DNA of 48,146 nucleotides from Deltaproteobacteria bacterium (GCA_009929215.1 SAAX01000013.1:1-48146), one strand, 5' to 3'; shown: positions 1 through 8,629, numbered from the stretch's first letter. Made by a program: numbers and translations. The notes: generated by a model not told the origin, from the sequence alone.

Positions 1-334
1 CATCATTGCTGTGCTGTATGTGCTTGGCATGTTTATGGAGACACTGGCGACAATTATCATTCTTGTGCCGGTGCTGCTGCCCGTTATTCTCAAGCTCGGC
101 ATTGATCCAATCCACTTTGGTATCATTCTGGTTGTCACCAATAACGTGGCAATGTTGACGCCACCTCTGGGGGTCAACCTGTTTGTGGCATCCCGAATAA
201 CGCACCTTTCTGTTGAGAGGGTATCGGTAGCAGTTTTGCCGTACATCGCCGCCCTGACCGTGGCAATACTGCTGATTACCTACTTTCCGTCGATTGCCAC
301 CTGGTTGCCCTACACATTGGGTTACGGCAACTAG
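1..334 (+). CDS. TRAP transporter large permease (DctM family), C-terminal fragment
   Basis: The gene enters from the left edge in an open frame, so only about the last 110 residues are visible. They form very hydrophobic helices with the conserved DctM C-terminal pattern: a run rich in P, V and L, then a glycine/proline-rich segment (MLTPPLGVNLFVAS), then a last membrane helix. DctM is the 12-helix inner-membrane subunit of TRAP transporters, which import carboxylates or sulfonates with a periplasmic DctP protein and the small DctQ permease. The substrate cannot be told from this fragment. A strong terminator follows directly, so this is the last gene of its operon. The sigma-54 activator next door is a plausible regulator of it. 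Confidence 0.85.
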   Translation, partial: IIAVLYVLGMFMETLATIIILVPVLLPVILKLGIDPIHFGIILVVTNNVAMLTPPLGVNLFVASRITHLSVERVSVAVLPYIAALTVAILLITYFPSIATWLPYTLGYGN

Positions 335-337
335 TCA

Positions 338-382
338 AACTGCTTCCAGCTGGCACTCCTCCGCCAGCTGGAAGCAGTTTTT
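338..382 (+). terminator. Rho-independent terminator after the TRAP permease
   Basis: Perfect inverted repeat: the arm at 338-354 (AACTGCTTCCAGCTGG) pairs with 364-380 across a short CACTCCTC-type loop and is followed by a T run. It ends the TRAP operon and isolates the regulator gene downstream. Confidence 0.9.
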
Positions 383-426
383 CATGATTTTGGGAAAATG
401 CTCGCTTGCGGCGGGAGAACAGTTAT

Positions 427-1824
427 ATGTATAGTCCCCACATGCTAGCAGATTACATTGAACAACTGTGCGATACCTTTCGCGATGCCATATGCGTTAC
501 CGACCGCGAGGGCATTGTAACCCTCGTCAACAAGCGGCACGCCGAGCTTACAGGCATCGCCCGCGAAAAGATGATGGGCAGTCGCATTCAGGATATGGTG
601 CAAAACGGCATTTTTGACGTGGTGCTCAACCCGCGTGTGGTGGAAACAGGGCAAAAGGTTTCAAGCGTACAGAACCTGTACAACGGGCGTACCCTGCTGC
701 TTGATGGACATCCCGTAATGGATGTCACTGGCAAGGTTGCCTACGTTGTGACGGTTATACGTGACATTACCGCCCTTACAGAACTGCGCGAAGAAATCAC
801 CGCTCAGCGCGAACTGCTCGAGACATTTCAAAATCTCAGCAGCGAGGGGGTAACCGGCAACCAGTACCCTCGCGTGGTGCAAAGCCCGATCATGCAGCGG
901 CTGTACGCCGAGGCCTCTGCCATTGCAGAAACAGACGCCACCGTGCTGCTCTTGGGTGAAACCGGCGTGGGCAAGGATGTTGTGGCGCGGCATATCCACC
1001 GCAACAGCCAGCGGGCAGACGCGCCCTTTATCAAGGTTGACTGCGGCAGCATACCCGAGAATCTCATTGAAACCGAGTTGTTTGGCTATGTGCCGGGCAG
1101 TTTTTCCGGGGCCAGCAAGCACGGCAAGGCCGGGCTTGTGGAGGCAGCTTCTACCGGCACGTTGTTTCTTGATGAAATTGGCGAGCTGCCCATGACCATG
1201 CAGTCGCGCCTGCTGCGCGTGCTGCAAGATTGGGAAGTGCTGCGCGTGGGCGCCACCGTGCCCAAAAAGGTGGATGTGCGCGTTGTGGCCGCCACCAACA
1301 AAGAGCTGGAGCGCGAGGTCGCCAAGGGCACTTTCCGCTCAGATCTGTATTACCGCCTCAAGGTTGCAGTGCTCAATATTCCGCCCCTGCGCTCGCGCCG
1401 TGTGGATATTCTGCCGCTGGCGCAGAGTTTTTTGACCTTTTATGGCAAAAAATACCGCAAAGCCGTGAACCTTTCAGAAGAAGCCAAGCAGGTGCTGCAA
1501 AACCACACCTGGCCCGGCAACGTGCGCGAGCTCGAAAACCTTGTGCAGGGCCTTGTGGTTACCTGTAAGCACGGGCTTGTGGGCGTGCGCGATCTGGCGG
1601 GCATACGCCCCTTGCCACCCTGCGAATCGGTTGAAGGCCAGTACGCTCTGCCTTCCATTGAAGGCCGCTCTCTCAAAAGTATAATGAAGGAAGTGGAAAC
1701 CGCCGTCATCGAAAAAGGCATGCAGCGTTACGGCTCCATAAGCGAACTTTCGCGCCAGTTTCAGATGGATCGCAGCACCATCTTCCGCAAGGTCAAGGAA
1801 ATTGAAGCCATCAAGCCCGGCTAG
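427..1824 (+). CDS. PAS-domain sigma-54-dependent transcriptional activator
   Basis: This is a 465-residue one-component enhancer-binding protein. An N-terminal PAS sensor spans about residues 10-120. The AAA+ sigma-54 interaction domain spans about 140-375, with Walker A GETGVGKD, Walker B TLFLDEIGE and the R-finger region FRSDLYYRL. A C-terminal TyrR/Fis-like helix-turn-helix covers the last 45 residues (SELSRQFQMDRSTIFRKV). The sigma-54 contact loop reads GSFSGA instead of the usual GAFTGA. An upstream in-frame TTG at 406 would lengthen the protein, but GGGAG at 413-417 lies 9 bases before the ATG at 427, so 427 is preferred. No phosphorylatable receiver domain is present, so a small molecule sensed by PAS is the likely input. 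The target is probably the TRAP operon upstream or the cluster downstream. Confidence 0.9.
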   Translation: MYSPHMLADYIEQLCDTFRDAICVTDREGIVTLVNKRHAELTGIAREKMMGSRIQDMVQNGIFDVVLNPRVVETGQKVSSVQNLYNGRTLLLDGHPVMDVTGKVAYVVTVIRDITALTELREEITAQRELLETFQNLSSEGVTGNQYPRVVQSPIMQRLYAEASAIAETDATVLLLGETGVGKDVVARHIHRNSQRADAPFIKVDCGSIPENLIETELFGYVPGSFSGASKHGKAGLVEAASTGTLFLDEIGELPMTMQSRLLRVLQDWEVLRVGATVPKKVDVRVVAATNKELEREVAKGTFRSDLYYRLKVAVLNIPPLRSRRVDILPLAQSFLTFYGKKYRKAVNLSEEAKQVLQNHTWPGNVRELENLVQGLVVTCKHGLVGVRDLAGIRPLPPCESVEGQYALPSIEGRSLKSIMKEVETAVIEKGMQRYGSISELSRQFQMDRSTIFRKVKEIEAIKPG

Positions 1825-1965
1825 CCCCGGCCTCGTAACCCCCCGCACCGCAATCACAAGTGCAACCATGCTTCACGGCAATGCCGTTGGTGGCAGTAGT
1901 TGCCTTGTGCCGTGCGCTGTGCCGAGCACTGTCTAGGCCAGCGCGCCCAATGATCAGGAGTACAC

Positions 1966-2901
1966 ATGCAGGGTCTGAAACTTGCCCGTGAATTTTATCA
2001 GGTCTGCCAGCCCATGTTGCGGGCAGACCTTGCGGGTATCATGGATACGGCAGCTGTGGGGCTGGTGGGCGAGGGTTCTGAATGCTTTGGCTGCGACGAT
2101 GCACAGTCGCAGGATCATGATTTTGGCCCTGCCTTTTGCCTCTGGCTGCCGCGTGAAGTGCTGCTGGCAGAGCAGCCGCGCATAGAGGCCGCCTTTGCCA
2201 AACTGCCCCACGAATTTAATAGTTTTGCAAGCAGGCTTGCGCCGCAGCGCAGGCAGGGCCGGGTGGGGCCGCTGCCCATAGAGGATTTTTACGCGTTTTT
2301 TACGGGGCTCGATCATGCCCCGGCCACCTGGCAGGAATGGCTGGCCATTCCCGAATACCAGCTTGCGGCCTGCACCAATGGCGAGGTTTTTGAGGATACG
2401 GGCGGCGCGTTTACACGCTGGCGCACAGCCTTGCTGGCCTGCTATCCGCGCGATGTGCTGCTGAAAAAAATGACAGCCCGCTGCATGGTCATGGCGCAGG
2501 CAGGGCAGTACAACCTGCCCCGCAGCCTTCAGCGCAACGACCCTGTGGCGGCCATGCTGGCGGCGGCGCGTTTTGCCGAGGCGGCGCTTTCCTTTGCATT
2601 TTTGTGCAACCGTCGCTACATGCCCTTTTACAAATGGGCGGCCAAACTGGCTGGCGATCTGCCTGTTCTTGGCCCGCAGGCCGTGCAGGCGCTGCGTGTT
2701 CTTGCGCTCACCCCCATGCAGGGCGATCAGGCCAGCGAGGCTGTGGCCGCTGTTGAGGATTTTTGCACCCATGCGGCAAATCATCTGCGTGCGGTGGGTT
2801 TGAGCACTGCCCCCGGAAACTGGCTTTGGGAGCACGGGCCGCAGATCATGCGGCATGTTGAAGAACCGGCCCTGCTGCGCATGGATATGCTGCAAGGCTG
2901 A
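1966..2901 (+). CDS. DUF4037 nucleotidyltransferase-like protein
   Basis: 311 residues. The first 65 residues carry the DUF4037-type motif: a GEGSECFG turn followed by acidic residues in DDAQSQDHDFGP. This resembles the G-S...D-x-D metal site of the nucleotidyltransferase fold. The remainder is helical with many aromatic and Arg residues. The substrate is not known for this family. It is the first gene of a tight four-gene run (gaps of 13, 17 and 1 bases) with a TPR protein, a DUF4125 protein and a dehydrogenase. DUF4037 and DUF4125 proteins tend to be neighbours, which suggests one pathway. A long reverse-strand open frame over this gene is a codon-bias shadow. Confidence 0.75.
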   Translation: MQGLKLAREFYQVCQPMLRADLAGIMDTAAVGLVGEGSECFGCDDAQSQDHDFGPAFCLWLPREVLLAEQPRIEAAFAKLPHEFNSFASRLAPQRRQGRVGPLPIEDFYAFFTGLDHAPATWQEWLAIPEYQLAACTNGEVFEDTGGAFTRWRTALLACYPRDVLLKKMTARCMVMAQAGQYNLPRSLQRNDPVAAMLAAARFAEAALSFAFLCNRRYMPFYKWAAKLAGDLPVLGPQAVQALRVLALTPMQGDQASEAVAAVEDFCTHAANHLRAVGLSTAPGNWLWEHGPQIMRHVEEPALLRMDMLQG

Positions 2902-2914
2902 AAGGAATATCACT

Positions 2915-3733
2915 ATGGCACAACGCCCCTGGTTGGGAGATTTGCGCACGGCGCTTGACCTGATGAAACAGGGTCAGCCGCAGAACGGTATTGATGCGCT
3001 GGAAAAACTGTCCGCACGTTACCCCGATGATGCCCTGTGCCGCGCCCTTGTGCTGGACGGCATGGGCCGCGCCAACTTTGCCCTGCAACGGCCAGAAGCG
3101 GCCATCAAGGCGCTTGAAGATAGCGTTGAGCTGCTGCGTTCTACCCTTGGCGCAAATGCGCCCATGACCCTTGGGGCCATGCAGAACCTCGCCCATGCCC
3201 TGCTTGGCGTGGGTAAGGTGGAAGAAAGCCTTGCCATTGGTCAGGAATCGCTGCACCTGACCGTTGAGGTGTGCGGGCCCGATTCGCCCCAGGTTGCGGA
3301 AGCCCAATTGCGGCTTTCTGCGGCCTATTACCGCAAGCGCGACTTTGACCGGGCCGAATCGCTCATGCGCAAGGCCAAGGAAATTTGGGAAAAGCAGGGC
3401 TTCTGCGTGCCGCAGCTTGGTGTGTGCCTCAATAACCTTGGGCGCATCTGCGAAGAACGCGGCGAGATAAGCGAGGGCATTGCCCTGCACAGGCAGGCGT
3501 TGGAACTGCGCCGCCAGTTGCTGGGCGAGCACGAAGAAACGGCCTTTTCGCTGGGTAACCTTGGCGTGGCTTTGGCTTCTGACGGTCAGTGGCGCGAGGC
3601 TGCCGAGTCTTTGCAGGCTGCGGTCGAGATGTACGACCGCCTTGGCCTTGGCAATGGAGAAGAAGCGCAGGGGTATCAAAAGAATCTTGAGGTCTGCCTT
3701 CAGGCCATGGCGGATACGCCGCCCACAGCCTAG
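2915..3733 (+). CDS. Tetratricopeptide-repeat protein
   Basis: 272 residues made almost entirely of TPR-like helical pairs; units are visible at about 30-60, 70-105, 110-145, 155-190 and 195-230, with signatures such as LNNLGRICEERGEISEGIAL and LGNLGVALASDGQWREA. No signal peptide, so it is probably a cytoplasmic scaffold. The ATG at 2915 has AAAGGA 8 bases upstream, and the longer open frame starting at 2855 overlaps the preceding gene and lacks a site. The kinesin-light-chain-like repeat spacing is common in bacterial adaptor proteins. It sits between the DUF4037 and DUF4125 genes and is likely to bridge their products, but this is inference. Confidence 0.8.
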   Translation: MAQRPWLGDLRTALDLMKQGQPQNGIDALEKLSARYPDDALCRALVLDGMGRANFALQRPEAAIKALEDSVELLRSTLGANAPMTLGAMQNLAHALLGVGKVEESLAIGQESLHLTVEVCGPDSPQVAEAQLRLSAAYYRKRDFDRAESLMRKAKEIWEKQGFCVPQLGVCLNNLGRICEERGEISEGIALHRQALELRRQLLGEHEETAFSLGNLGVALASDGQWREAAESLQAAVEMYDRLGLGNGEEAQGYQKNLEVCLQAMADTPPTA

Positions 3734-3750
3734 GCAGAAGGAGACAGGCA

Positions 3751-4344
3751 ATGCAGGACACCACGAGCCGCGAGGCAGTGCTTGCAGAAATAGTAGAGCG
3801 TGAGCTGTCCATGTTTTTGGCCACCAACAACGAGGGCGGTGTTTCTGTATGCCAGACGCGTCCCGATACCTTTCGCGCCATGCGCAACATGGCCCATTCT
3901 GCTCACGACGATGCTCTGCTGGCCTCGTATCTGGACGATCTGCGACAGGCTGAGGCCCACGGGCGAAATTTTATGGTTGAAAAATACGCCCGCATGGATG
4001 ACCGCCTGCCGCCCCTGAGTACAAGCCCGCTGCTGGATCAGATTGCCGATGCGGAAGAAGCCTTTTTGCACGATGCCCAAAGGCGCTACCCCCACGTTAT
4101 CAAAAGCAACGGGCAGGGCATGTTTCGCCGCTATCTGCGCTGTGAGCTCGAGACTCTTTCGCCCCGTACCCTTGAGCTCTACGCCGCACAGGTCAACCGT
4201 GCGCAGCTGGCGGGCCGCAACCTTGTGGTTGAGCGGCATGATTATCTGATGCGTCTGCTGGGCAAGGGCGGCATTGATGCCTGTGAGGCCGCCTTTGAGG
4301 CAGCAGGGCATGCGGCAGATTTGAGCAAAGAGCAGGAGGGCTAG
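3751..4344 (+). CDS. DUF4125 family protein
   Basis: 197 residues, all-helical, no signal peptide or membrane segment. It matches the DUF4125 pattern: an N-terminal helix with EIVERE, a short segment with CQ-x-R-P-x-TFRAMR, a central MVEKYARM helix and a C-terminal NLVVERHDYLM helix. The function of the family is unknown. AGAAGGAGAC just upstream gives a good ribosome site. It lies 17 bases after the TPR gene and one base before the dehydrogenase gene, so the four genes are almost certainly cotranscribed. I do not assign a reaction. Confidence 0.75.
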   Translation: MQDTTSREAVLAEIVERELSMFLATNNEGGVSVCQTRPDTFRAMRNMAHSAHDDALLASYLDDLRQAEAHGRNFMVEKYARMDDRLPPLSTSPLLDQIADAEEAFLHDAQRRYPHVIKSNGQGMFRRYLRCELETLSPRTLELYAAQVNRAQLAGRNLVVERHDYLMRLLGKGGIDACEAAFEAAGHAADLSKEQEG

Positions 4345-4345
4345 C

Positions 4346-5200
4346 ATGGAATTTGGTTTTATCGGCGTGGGAGCCATGGGCGGCCCACTGGCCCGGAATC
4401 TTATTCGTGCGGGCAAAACCGTGCACGTTTACAACCGCAGCGCTGCGGGCAGGGATAAAACCCTTGCCGCTGGCACAAGCGGGCTTGCTGCCACCAGCAT
4501 GGCTCACATGGCCCCCTGTAGGGTGGTTTTTACCTGTCTTGCGTTGCCGGAACACCTTACGGAAAAGGCCCTTGGGCCAGATGGCCTGTATGCGCACATG
4601 CAGCCGGGGGCCGTGCATGTGGAGCTTTCGACCATTGATTCGCAAACGGCTTTTGCCTTGGCCGAGGCCGCTGGCAAACAGGGCGTTGCCTATGTGCAGT
4701 GTACCCTTGGCAAAACTCCCGCACATGCCGAACGTGGCGAGGCTCCCCTGTTTGTGGGCGGCGACCAGCAGGCCATTGCCGCCCTTGCCGACGTGTGGCC
4801 CATACTTGGCGTGTTCAACAATGTGGGCACGGTAGAGGCTGCCTGTGCGGTAAAATTGGTCAGCAATCTTGTGGGCATGGCCAATCTTGCTGTTTTGAGC
4901 GAAGGCTTGCGCATCGGCGAAGCAGCCGGGGTTGATAAAAATCTGCTGTTGCGTCTGCTGGGCGAAACCGGCGCGCACAGTTTTCAGCTAGACGCACGGG
5001 GAAAAAACATGGCCGAGGGCGAATATGATCCCCCGCGTTTTGCGCTTGATCTTGCTCTCAAGGATATGCGTCTGGGCTGTGGCATGGCCCATGCCATGAA
5101 TGTGGATGTGCCCCTGCTGGATACGGTATTTGACCGTTTTGGCCGGGGATCAGCCGCCGGGCTGGGCAGCAAGGACTGCGCGGCTGTGCACGAAGCATAA
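4346..5200 (+). CDS. NAD(P)-dependent oxidoreductase, beta-hydroxyacid dehydrogenase family
   Basis: 284 residues with the family signature. The N-terminal Rossmann motif is FIGVGAMGGPLARNL. A substrate-side glycine-poor hinge follows, then the catalytic lysine in VKLVSNLVGMANLAVLSEGL (about residue 170) and a C-terminal all-helical domain with the DLALKDMRLG stretch typical of 3-hydroxyisobutyrate, tartronate-semialdehyde and succinic-semialdehyde reductases. The usual second motif (DAPVSGG) is altered here to a CTLGKTP-type segment, so the substrate is probably not a classic 3-hydroxyisobutyrate. The start overlaps the preceding stop region by one base of spacing (TAGCATG). It may act on an aldehyde or hydroxyacid made by the DUF proteins, which is inference. 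Confidence 0.85.
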   Translation: MEFGFIGVGAMGGPLARNLIRAGKTVHVYNRSAAGRDKTLAAGTSGLAATSMAHMAPCRVVFTCLALPEHLTEKALGPDGLYAHMQPGAVHVELSTIDSQTAFALAEAAGKQGVAYVQCTLGKTPAHAERGEAPLFVGGDQQAIAALADVWPILGVFNNVGTVEAACAVKLVSNLVGMANLAVLSEGLRIGEAAGVDKNLLLRLLGETGAHSFQLDARGKNMAEGEYDPPRFALDLALKDMRLGCGMAHAMNVDVPLLDTVFDRFGRGSAAGLGSKDCAAVHEA

Positions 5201-5242
5201 GGGCTGTTGCTGGTCATCAGTACATGCGGCACAAATGATAAA

Positions 5243-5298
5243 ACCCCCGCCAAACGGGCAGATGAACCGAAAGTAAACCTGCCTGTCTGACGGGGGTG
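5243..5298. terminator. Bidirectional terminator between convergent genes
   Basis: Imperfect inverted repeat: ACCCCCG...GGGCAG (5243-5261) pairs with CTGCC...CGGGGGT (5279-5298). The right side is followed by GTTGTATTTGT and the left side, read on the minus strand, by TTTTATC. It sits between the rightward dehydrogenase gene and the leftward GlcG/HbpS gene. Confidence 0.7.
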
Positions 5299-5386
5299 TT
5301 GTATTTGTGGGCGCTCAGAAATTTTGCCTGTGGCCCCTTACAATCGGCGGCAGTGATGCCGCCTGTGGTTCTTGATGGCTGGCGGC

Positions 5387-5869
5387 CTATTTCAGGGCCG
5401 CAGCGCCAGCCTTTGAAACAGCGGTGTCTTCAGCAACGCTGCCGCCGCTCACGCCAATGGCCCCAACAATAACACCGTTGCGGATCAGCAACTCGCCGCC
5501 CCCAAAAATGACCAGACCCTGGTTGGTAACTTCGATGCCAAACAGTTCTTTGCCCGGTTGGGCCGCAGCGCCAAGTGTTGCGGTAGACATGTTGAAATAA
5601 CGGGCAGTTACGGCCTTTTTTTGTGAAATATCAATGCTGCCAATAAATGCCCCGTCCTCGCGGGCAAAGGCCTTAAGGTTGCCCCCGGCATCCACAATGG
5701 CAATATTCATGGGAATGCCCTGTTTTACCGAGTGGGCTAGGGCCGCGTTGAGCACGGTTTGGGCTTCGGCCAGGGTAAGATCACCCGGCAACTGCTTGGC
5801 GGGCGCAGCTGCGTAAACATTGAAGGAAAACAGCAAAAGAAGCATAAAAAACGGAATGATACGACGCAC
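5387..5869 (-). CDS. Secreted GlcG/HbpS family protein (DUF336)
   Basis: 160 residues with a classic Sec signal peptide (basic MRR, hydrophobic core, cleavage near VYAAA). The mature domain has the GlcG/HbpS hallmarks: a VDAGGNLKAF strand, a DISQKKAVTA helix and the conserved FGGGELLI...GAIGVSGG loop. Members bind heme or cobalamin-like ligands or assist glycolate and diol metabolism; none of these is proven here. The GTG start at 5869 has AAGGAG 7 bases upstream. It is transcribed alone, with a 150-base leader region upstream that shows no recognisable motif. Confidence 0.85.
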   Translation of the reverse strand: MRRIIPFFMLLLLFSFNVYAAAPAKQLPGDLTLAEAQTVLNAALAHSVKQGIPMNIAIVDAGGNLKAFAREDGAFIGSIDISQKKAVTARYFNMSTATLGAAAQPGKELFGIEVTNQGLVIFGGGELLIRNGVIVGAIGVSGGSVAEDTAVSKAGAAALK

Positions 5870-6017
5870 GGGCGGCTCCTTAGTTGGTGTTAAGGATATA
5901 TGGCTTCAACCGTGGTGGGGGGAACGCGCAGCAGCTGGTTCTGCCCCCGATTGTTTTTAGCCTAGGCCTTTGTGCAAATAAGTACAATAGCATTTTTCAG
6001 TCTTGGGGCAGCAAAAT

Positions 6018-6536
6018 TTATATATCCCGACCTGGCATCAAATCTGCCACAGCCCCCTTTTTTTTGCTCCAAAGAACAATCTCTCCGTCCTCTGGATCAA
6101 TAATTTTGCAACAAGGTGCAAAGCCGTTTTTTTCCAGTACACGTTGCGAGGCAAGGTTGCCGCTGGCAGTTTTGGCTATGTAGCTCTTGGCGCAGTTGTA
6201 GGCCTGCGCTTGCGCCAGCATTTGGGCAATTCCACGCGAGGCCACACCCAATCCCTGAAATTCGTTTGCCGTGCCGTACCCGATTTCAACAACATCAGCA
6301 TCATCTGTTGCGATAAACGAGGCCGTTCCCATGGTTTGTCCCGTAGTGTCGTCCACAAAAAGCCGTGGTGCGCACCAAAACCAGTCAATACCGCGCGAGT
6401 GCGCGTCAAGGGCTGCCTGCAAAACGACGGAAGGAAGCAGGTAGTCTGCACAGTTTAACTGGCTGTGTGCCATGCTGCCCCCAATGAGCGATCGAGCGTC
6501 CCGAAGGCAAAGTAACTGTACGTTCAGTGTTATCAT
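6018..6536 (-). CDS. GNAT family N-acetyltransferase
   Basis: 172 residues. The acetyl-CoA binding fold is seen in the order IGYGTANEFQGLGVASRGI (motif A, Q/R-x-x-G-x-G/A), then SYIAKTASGNLASQRVLEKNGF (motif B), as in RimJ/RimL-like ribosomal or small-molecule acetyltransferases. The ATG at 6536 has AAGGA 8 bases upstream; a GTG seven codons earlier lacks a site. The substrate cannot be predicted. It appears to be a single gene, separated from the rnf operon by the terminator at 6580-6610. Confidence 0.8.
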   Translation of the reverse strand: MITLNVQLLCLRDARSLIGGSMAHSQLNCADYLLPSVVLQAALDAHSRGIDWFWCAPRLFVDDTTGQTMGTASFIATDDADVVEIGYGTANEFQGLGVASRGIAQMLAQAQAYNCAKSYIAKTASGNLASQRVLEKNGFAPCCKIIDPEDGEIVLWSKKKGAVADLMPGRDI

Positions 6537-6579
6537 CCTGTTTTTCCTTGGTGCCACATATATCCACCAGACAAACGAA

Positions 6580-6610
6580 AAGGGATTACAAATGTTGTTT
6601 GTAATCCCTT
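6580..6610 (-). terminator. Intrinsic terminator of the rnf-apbE operon, repeated at 46.8 kb
   Basis: Perfect 13-bp stem AAGGGATTACAAA / TTTGTAATCCCTT around a 5-base loop. On the minus strand it is followed by TTTTCGTTTG, so it terminates the leftward rnf operon. Almost the same element, with the same flanks, lies at 46800-46830 after another leftward gene. Confidence 0.85.
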
Positions 6611-6660
6611 AATATGAAGCAGACGAACTTGAAAGAGTTCGTGCTGCACATTTTGTTATA

Positions 6661-7707
6661 CTAGGCCTGTTTACCCGGCCAGCCGCGTGAGGCCTGCATT
6701 TGCCCGTCGCGTCGCACAAGACAGCATGAGCAGCCAGGAATTTCATCCATAAGAGCCAGGGCATCGCGTGCAGGCATAACAGATACAGCTGTTGCCAGAG
6801 CGTCAGCCATCTGGCAGTTGGGGGCTACCACTGTGGCGCTGGCCTCGGCGGCATCATGTCCGGTGGCGGGGTTGATAAGGTGGCTTCTGGAGTGGGCGGC
6901 GTCATAAAAAACCTCGTACACGCCAGAAGTGGCCATGCCCCCAGACATGAGCTCAACAACCTGAGGATATTTACCGCGCTTGCGCGGGTCTTCTACCGCA
7001 ATGCGCCAGGGCGCGCCATTGGCCTTGCGGCCTTTGACTGCGATGTCGCCACCAGCATTGATGCAGTGGTTGGGGCACTGTGCTGCATCAAGTTCGCGCG
7101 ACATGGCGTCCACTATGTGTCCCTTGGCAATGCCGTCCAATGTCAGGGCCATGCCCTGACGCTCAAGCTGAATGTGCCCACTGTCAAGCTGCATGTGTTC
7201 AACGCCCACAAGTTCAAGAGCTTCGCGAATTTCAGCTGCCGCAAGCGAAGAACCTCCAGCACGGCGGTTTTCAAGCAGCTGAAGAATAGGCAGCACCGTG
7301 GGGTCAAAGGCCCCGCTGGTGAGCCCGTGCATCTGTCTGGAGGTTTGCAGCAGCGCGGTCAGTTCCGGCGGAACGTCCCGCAATAAACCACTGCGATTTA
7401 CCAATCCCAGCGGAGATGCGTCTGAAAACCGCGTAAAAACGCCTTCCATGCGTCGGCCCTGGGCAAAGGCGCGCCCAATGGCTTCTGCCGCATGGTTGCT
7501 ACTCGCCTGCGCCACGCTGATGCTGACTATAGTGCCCATCAGCAGAATTGTTTGTGTAGTGATTGCTTCACTATCGTCAGTGCTGCCATGTCCGCTGGCA
7601 AAGGCGGGAACTATGTGAATTGTAGAAAGTATCGCCGCGGCCCCAAGGTATCCACCGCCAGCAAGGACAGCCTGCAAAAAACTACGTCGGCTATAGTGCA
7701 TAGACAT
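6661..7707 (-). CDS. apbE: FAD:protein FMN transferase
   Basis: 348 residues. The N-terminus carries a twin-arginine-like export signal (SRRSFLQ followed by a hydrophobic AVLAGGGYLGAAAIL run). The ApbE domain follows, with SGAFDPTVLPI, the DGIAKGHIVD motif and the HLINPATG motif with nearby metal ligands. ApbE attaches FMN by a phosphoester bond to threonine in SGAT-type motifs of Rnf, Nqr and related flavoproteins in the periplasm. It is the last gene of the rnf operon, 22 bases after rnfB, so RnfG is its obvious target. Confidence 0.93.
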   Translation of the reverse strand: MSMHYSRRSFLQAVLAGGGYLGAAAILSTIHIVPAFASGHGSTDDSEAITTQTILLMGTIVSISVAQASSNHAAEAIGRAFAQGRRMEGVFTRFSDASPLGLVNRSGLLRDVPPELTALLQTSRQMHGLTSGAFDPTVLPILQLLENRRAGGSSLAAAEIREALELVGVEHMQLDSGHIQLERQGMALTLDGIAKGHIVDAMSRELDAAQCPNHCINAGGDIAVKGRKANGAPWRIAVEDPRKRGKYPQVVELMSGGMATSGVYEVFYDAAHSRSHLINPATGHDAAEASATVVAPNCQMADALATAVSVMPARDALALMDEIPGCSCCLVRRDGQMQASRGWPGKQA

Positions 7708-7729
7708 AAAAAGCCTCCATTATCAGTCT

Positions 7730-8629
7730 CTAGGGCCGACTTGCGTCCATTGCCGCAGAAGATTCCTGTTTTAGTATGCCTGGGTTGATTGTGTCTTCCG
7801 GGGCAGGGATTTCCTGTTCCATACTGGGCCGTGTATAGCGAAAGATTTTTCTGGCGCAGGATGCAACGCAGACCTCATTACATTCAGGCCCGTACGAAAG
7901 ACAGACAAGCTGGTCTATAACAATACGGTTATCTTGCAGGCTCACGGCCTTGGCAGGGCAGGTTTTAACGCACTTCATGCATTTGACACAGCCAACCTTG
8001 CATACATCGGTTACTGCCCGCAGCTTTTCACGGGTGTTGCAATACACAGCCACTCTGGCGCGCAGGGGGGTCAGCTCAAGCACGCCACGCGGGCACACGC
8101 AAACACACATGCCGCAGCCTGTGCATTTGTCAACATCCACCTGCACCACGCCGTTTACAATGCTCATGGCGTCAAAGGGACACGACTGAACACAATCGCC
8201 GTAGCCAAGGCAGGAAAATGCGCAACTGTCAGTGCCGCCACGCATAAGTGATGCCGCCGCGCAAGAGGGCATGCCCTGATATTCATAACGTGCTTCAACC
8301 TGCCCCGTTAGTTTGTCACACCGTCGCAATGCGTACAGGGGTTCAGACTCGGCAACGGTTTTGCCTGTCAGTTCGCCAACGGCCACGCTGGTGGTAGCGC
8401 CACCGGCACAGCATTTGTTGGCGGCAACACATGGGTCGTTGACAACTGCGTTGGCATATCCCTCGCACCCGGCAAAACCACATCCCCCGCAATTTGCGCC
8501 AGGCAAGGCTTCAAGCACAGCCTCAACCCTCGGGTCTTCCTTGACATAAAAAACTCTGGAAGCCACCGCAAGAATGATGGAAGCCCCAAGGCCCAAACCG
8601 AACAGGGTCATAATGGATACAAAGACCAT
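7730..8629 (-). CDS. rnfB: Rnf complex ferredoxin subunit RnfB
   Basis: 299 residues. One N-terminal membrane helix (about 1-25) is followed by the Fe-S domain typical of RnfB (ANCGGCGFAGCEGYA plus a later CC pair), then a two-cluster ferredoxin domain (CLGYGDCVQSCPFDA and CTGCGMCVCVCPRG). A further ferredoxin-like part follows (CVKCMKCVKTCPAKA) with an extra Cys-rich tail (CLSYGPECNEVCVASC). The count therefore suggests more clusters than in the shortest RnfB proteins. RnfB is thought to receive electrons from reduced ferredoxin at the cytoplasmic face. It lies 64 bases after rnfA in the same operon. Confidence 0.93.
   Translation of the reverse strand: MVFVSIMTLFGLGLGASIILAVASRVFYVKEDPRVEAVLEALPGANCGGCGFAGCEGYANAVVNDPCVAANKCCAGGATTSVAVGELTGKTVAESEPLYALRRCDKLTGQVEARYEYQGMPSCAAASLMRGGTDSCAFSCLGYGDCVQSCPFDAMSIVNGVVQVDVDKCTGCGMCVCVCPRGVLELTPLRARVAVYCNTREKLRAVTDVCKVGCVKCMKCVKTCPAKAVSLQDNRIVIDQLVCLSYGPECNEVCVASCARKIFRYTRPSMEQEIPAPEDTINPGILKQESSAAMDASRP

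Noticed and set aside
1880-1965. TGGCAGTAGTTGC as a -24/-12 sigma-54 promoter before the DUF4037 gene
   Set aside because: Spacing between GG and GC is 8 bases, not the required 10.
1954-2949. Long leftward open frame opposite the DUF4037 gene
   Set aside because: It has no motif or ribosome site and mirrors codon bias of the real gene; similar shadows lie at 15280-16221 and 17813-18814.
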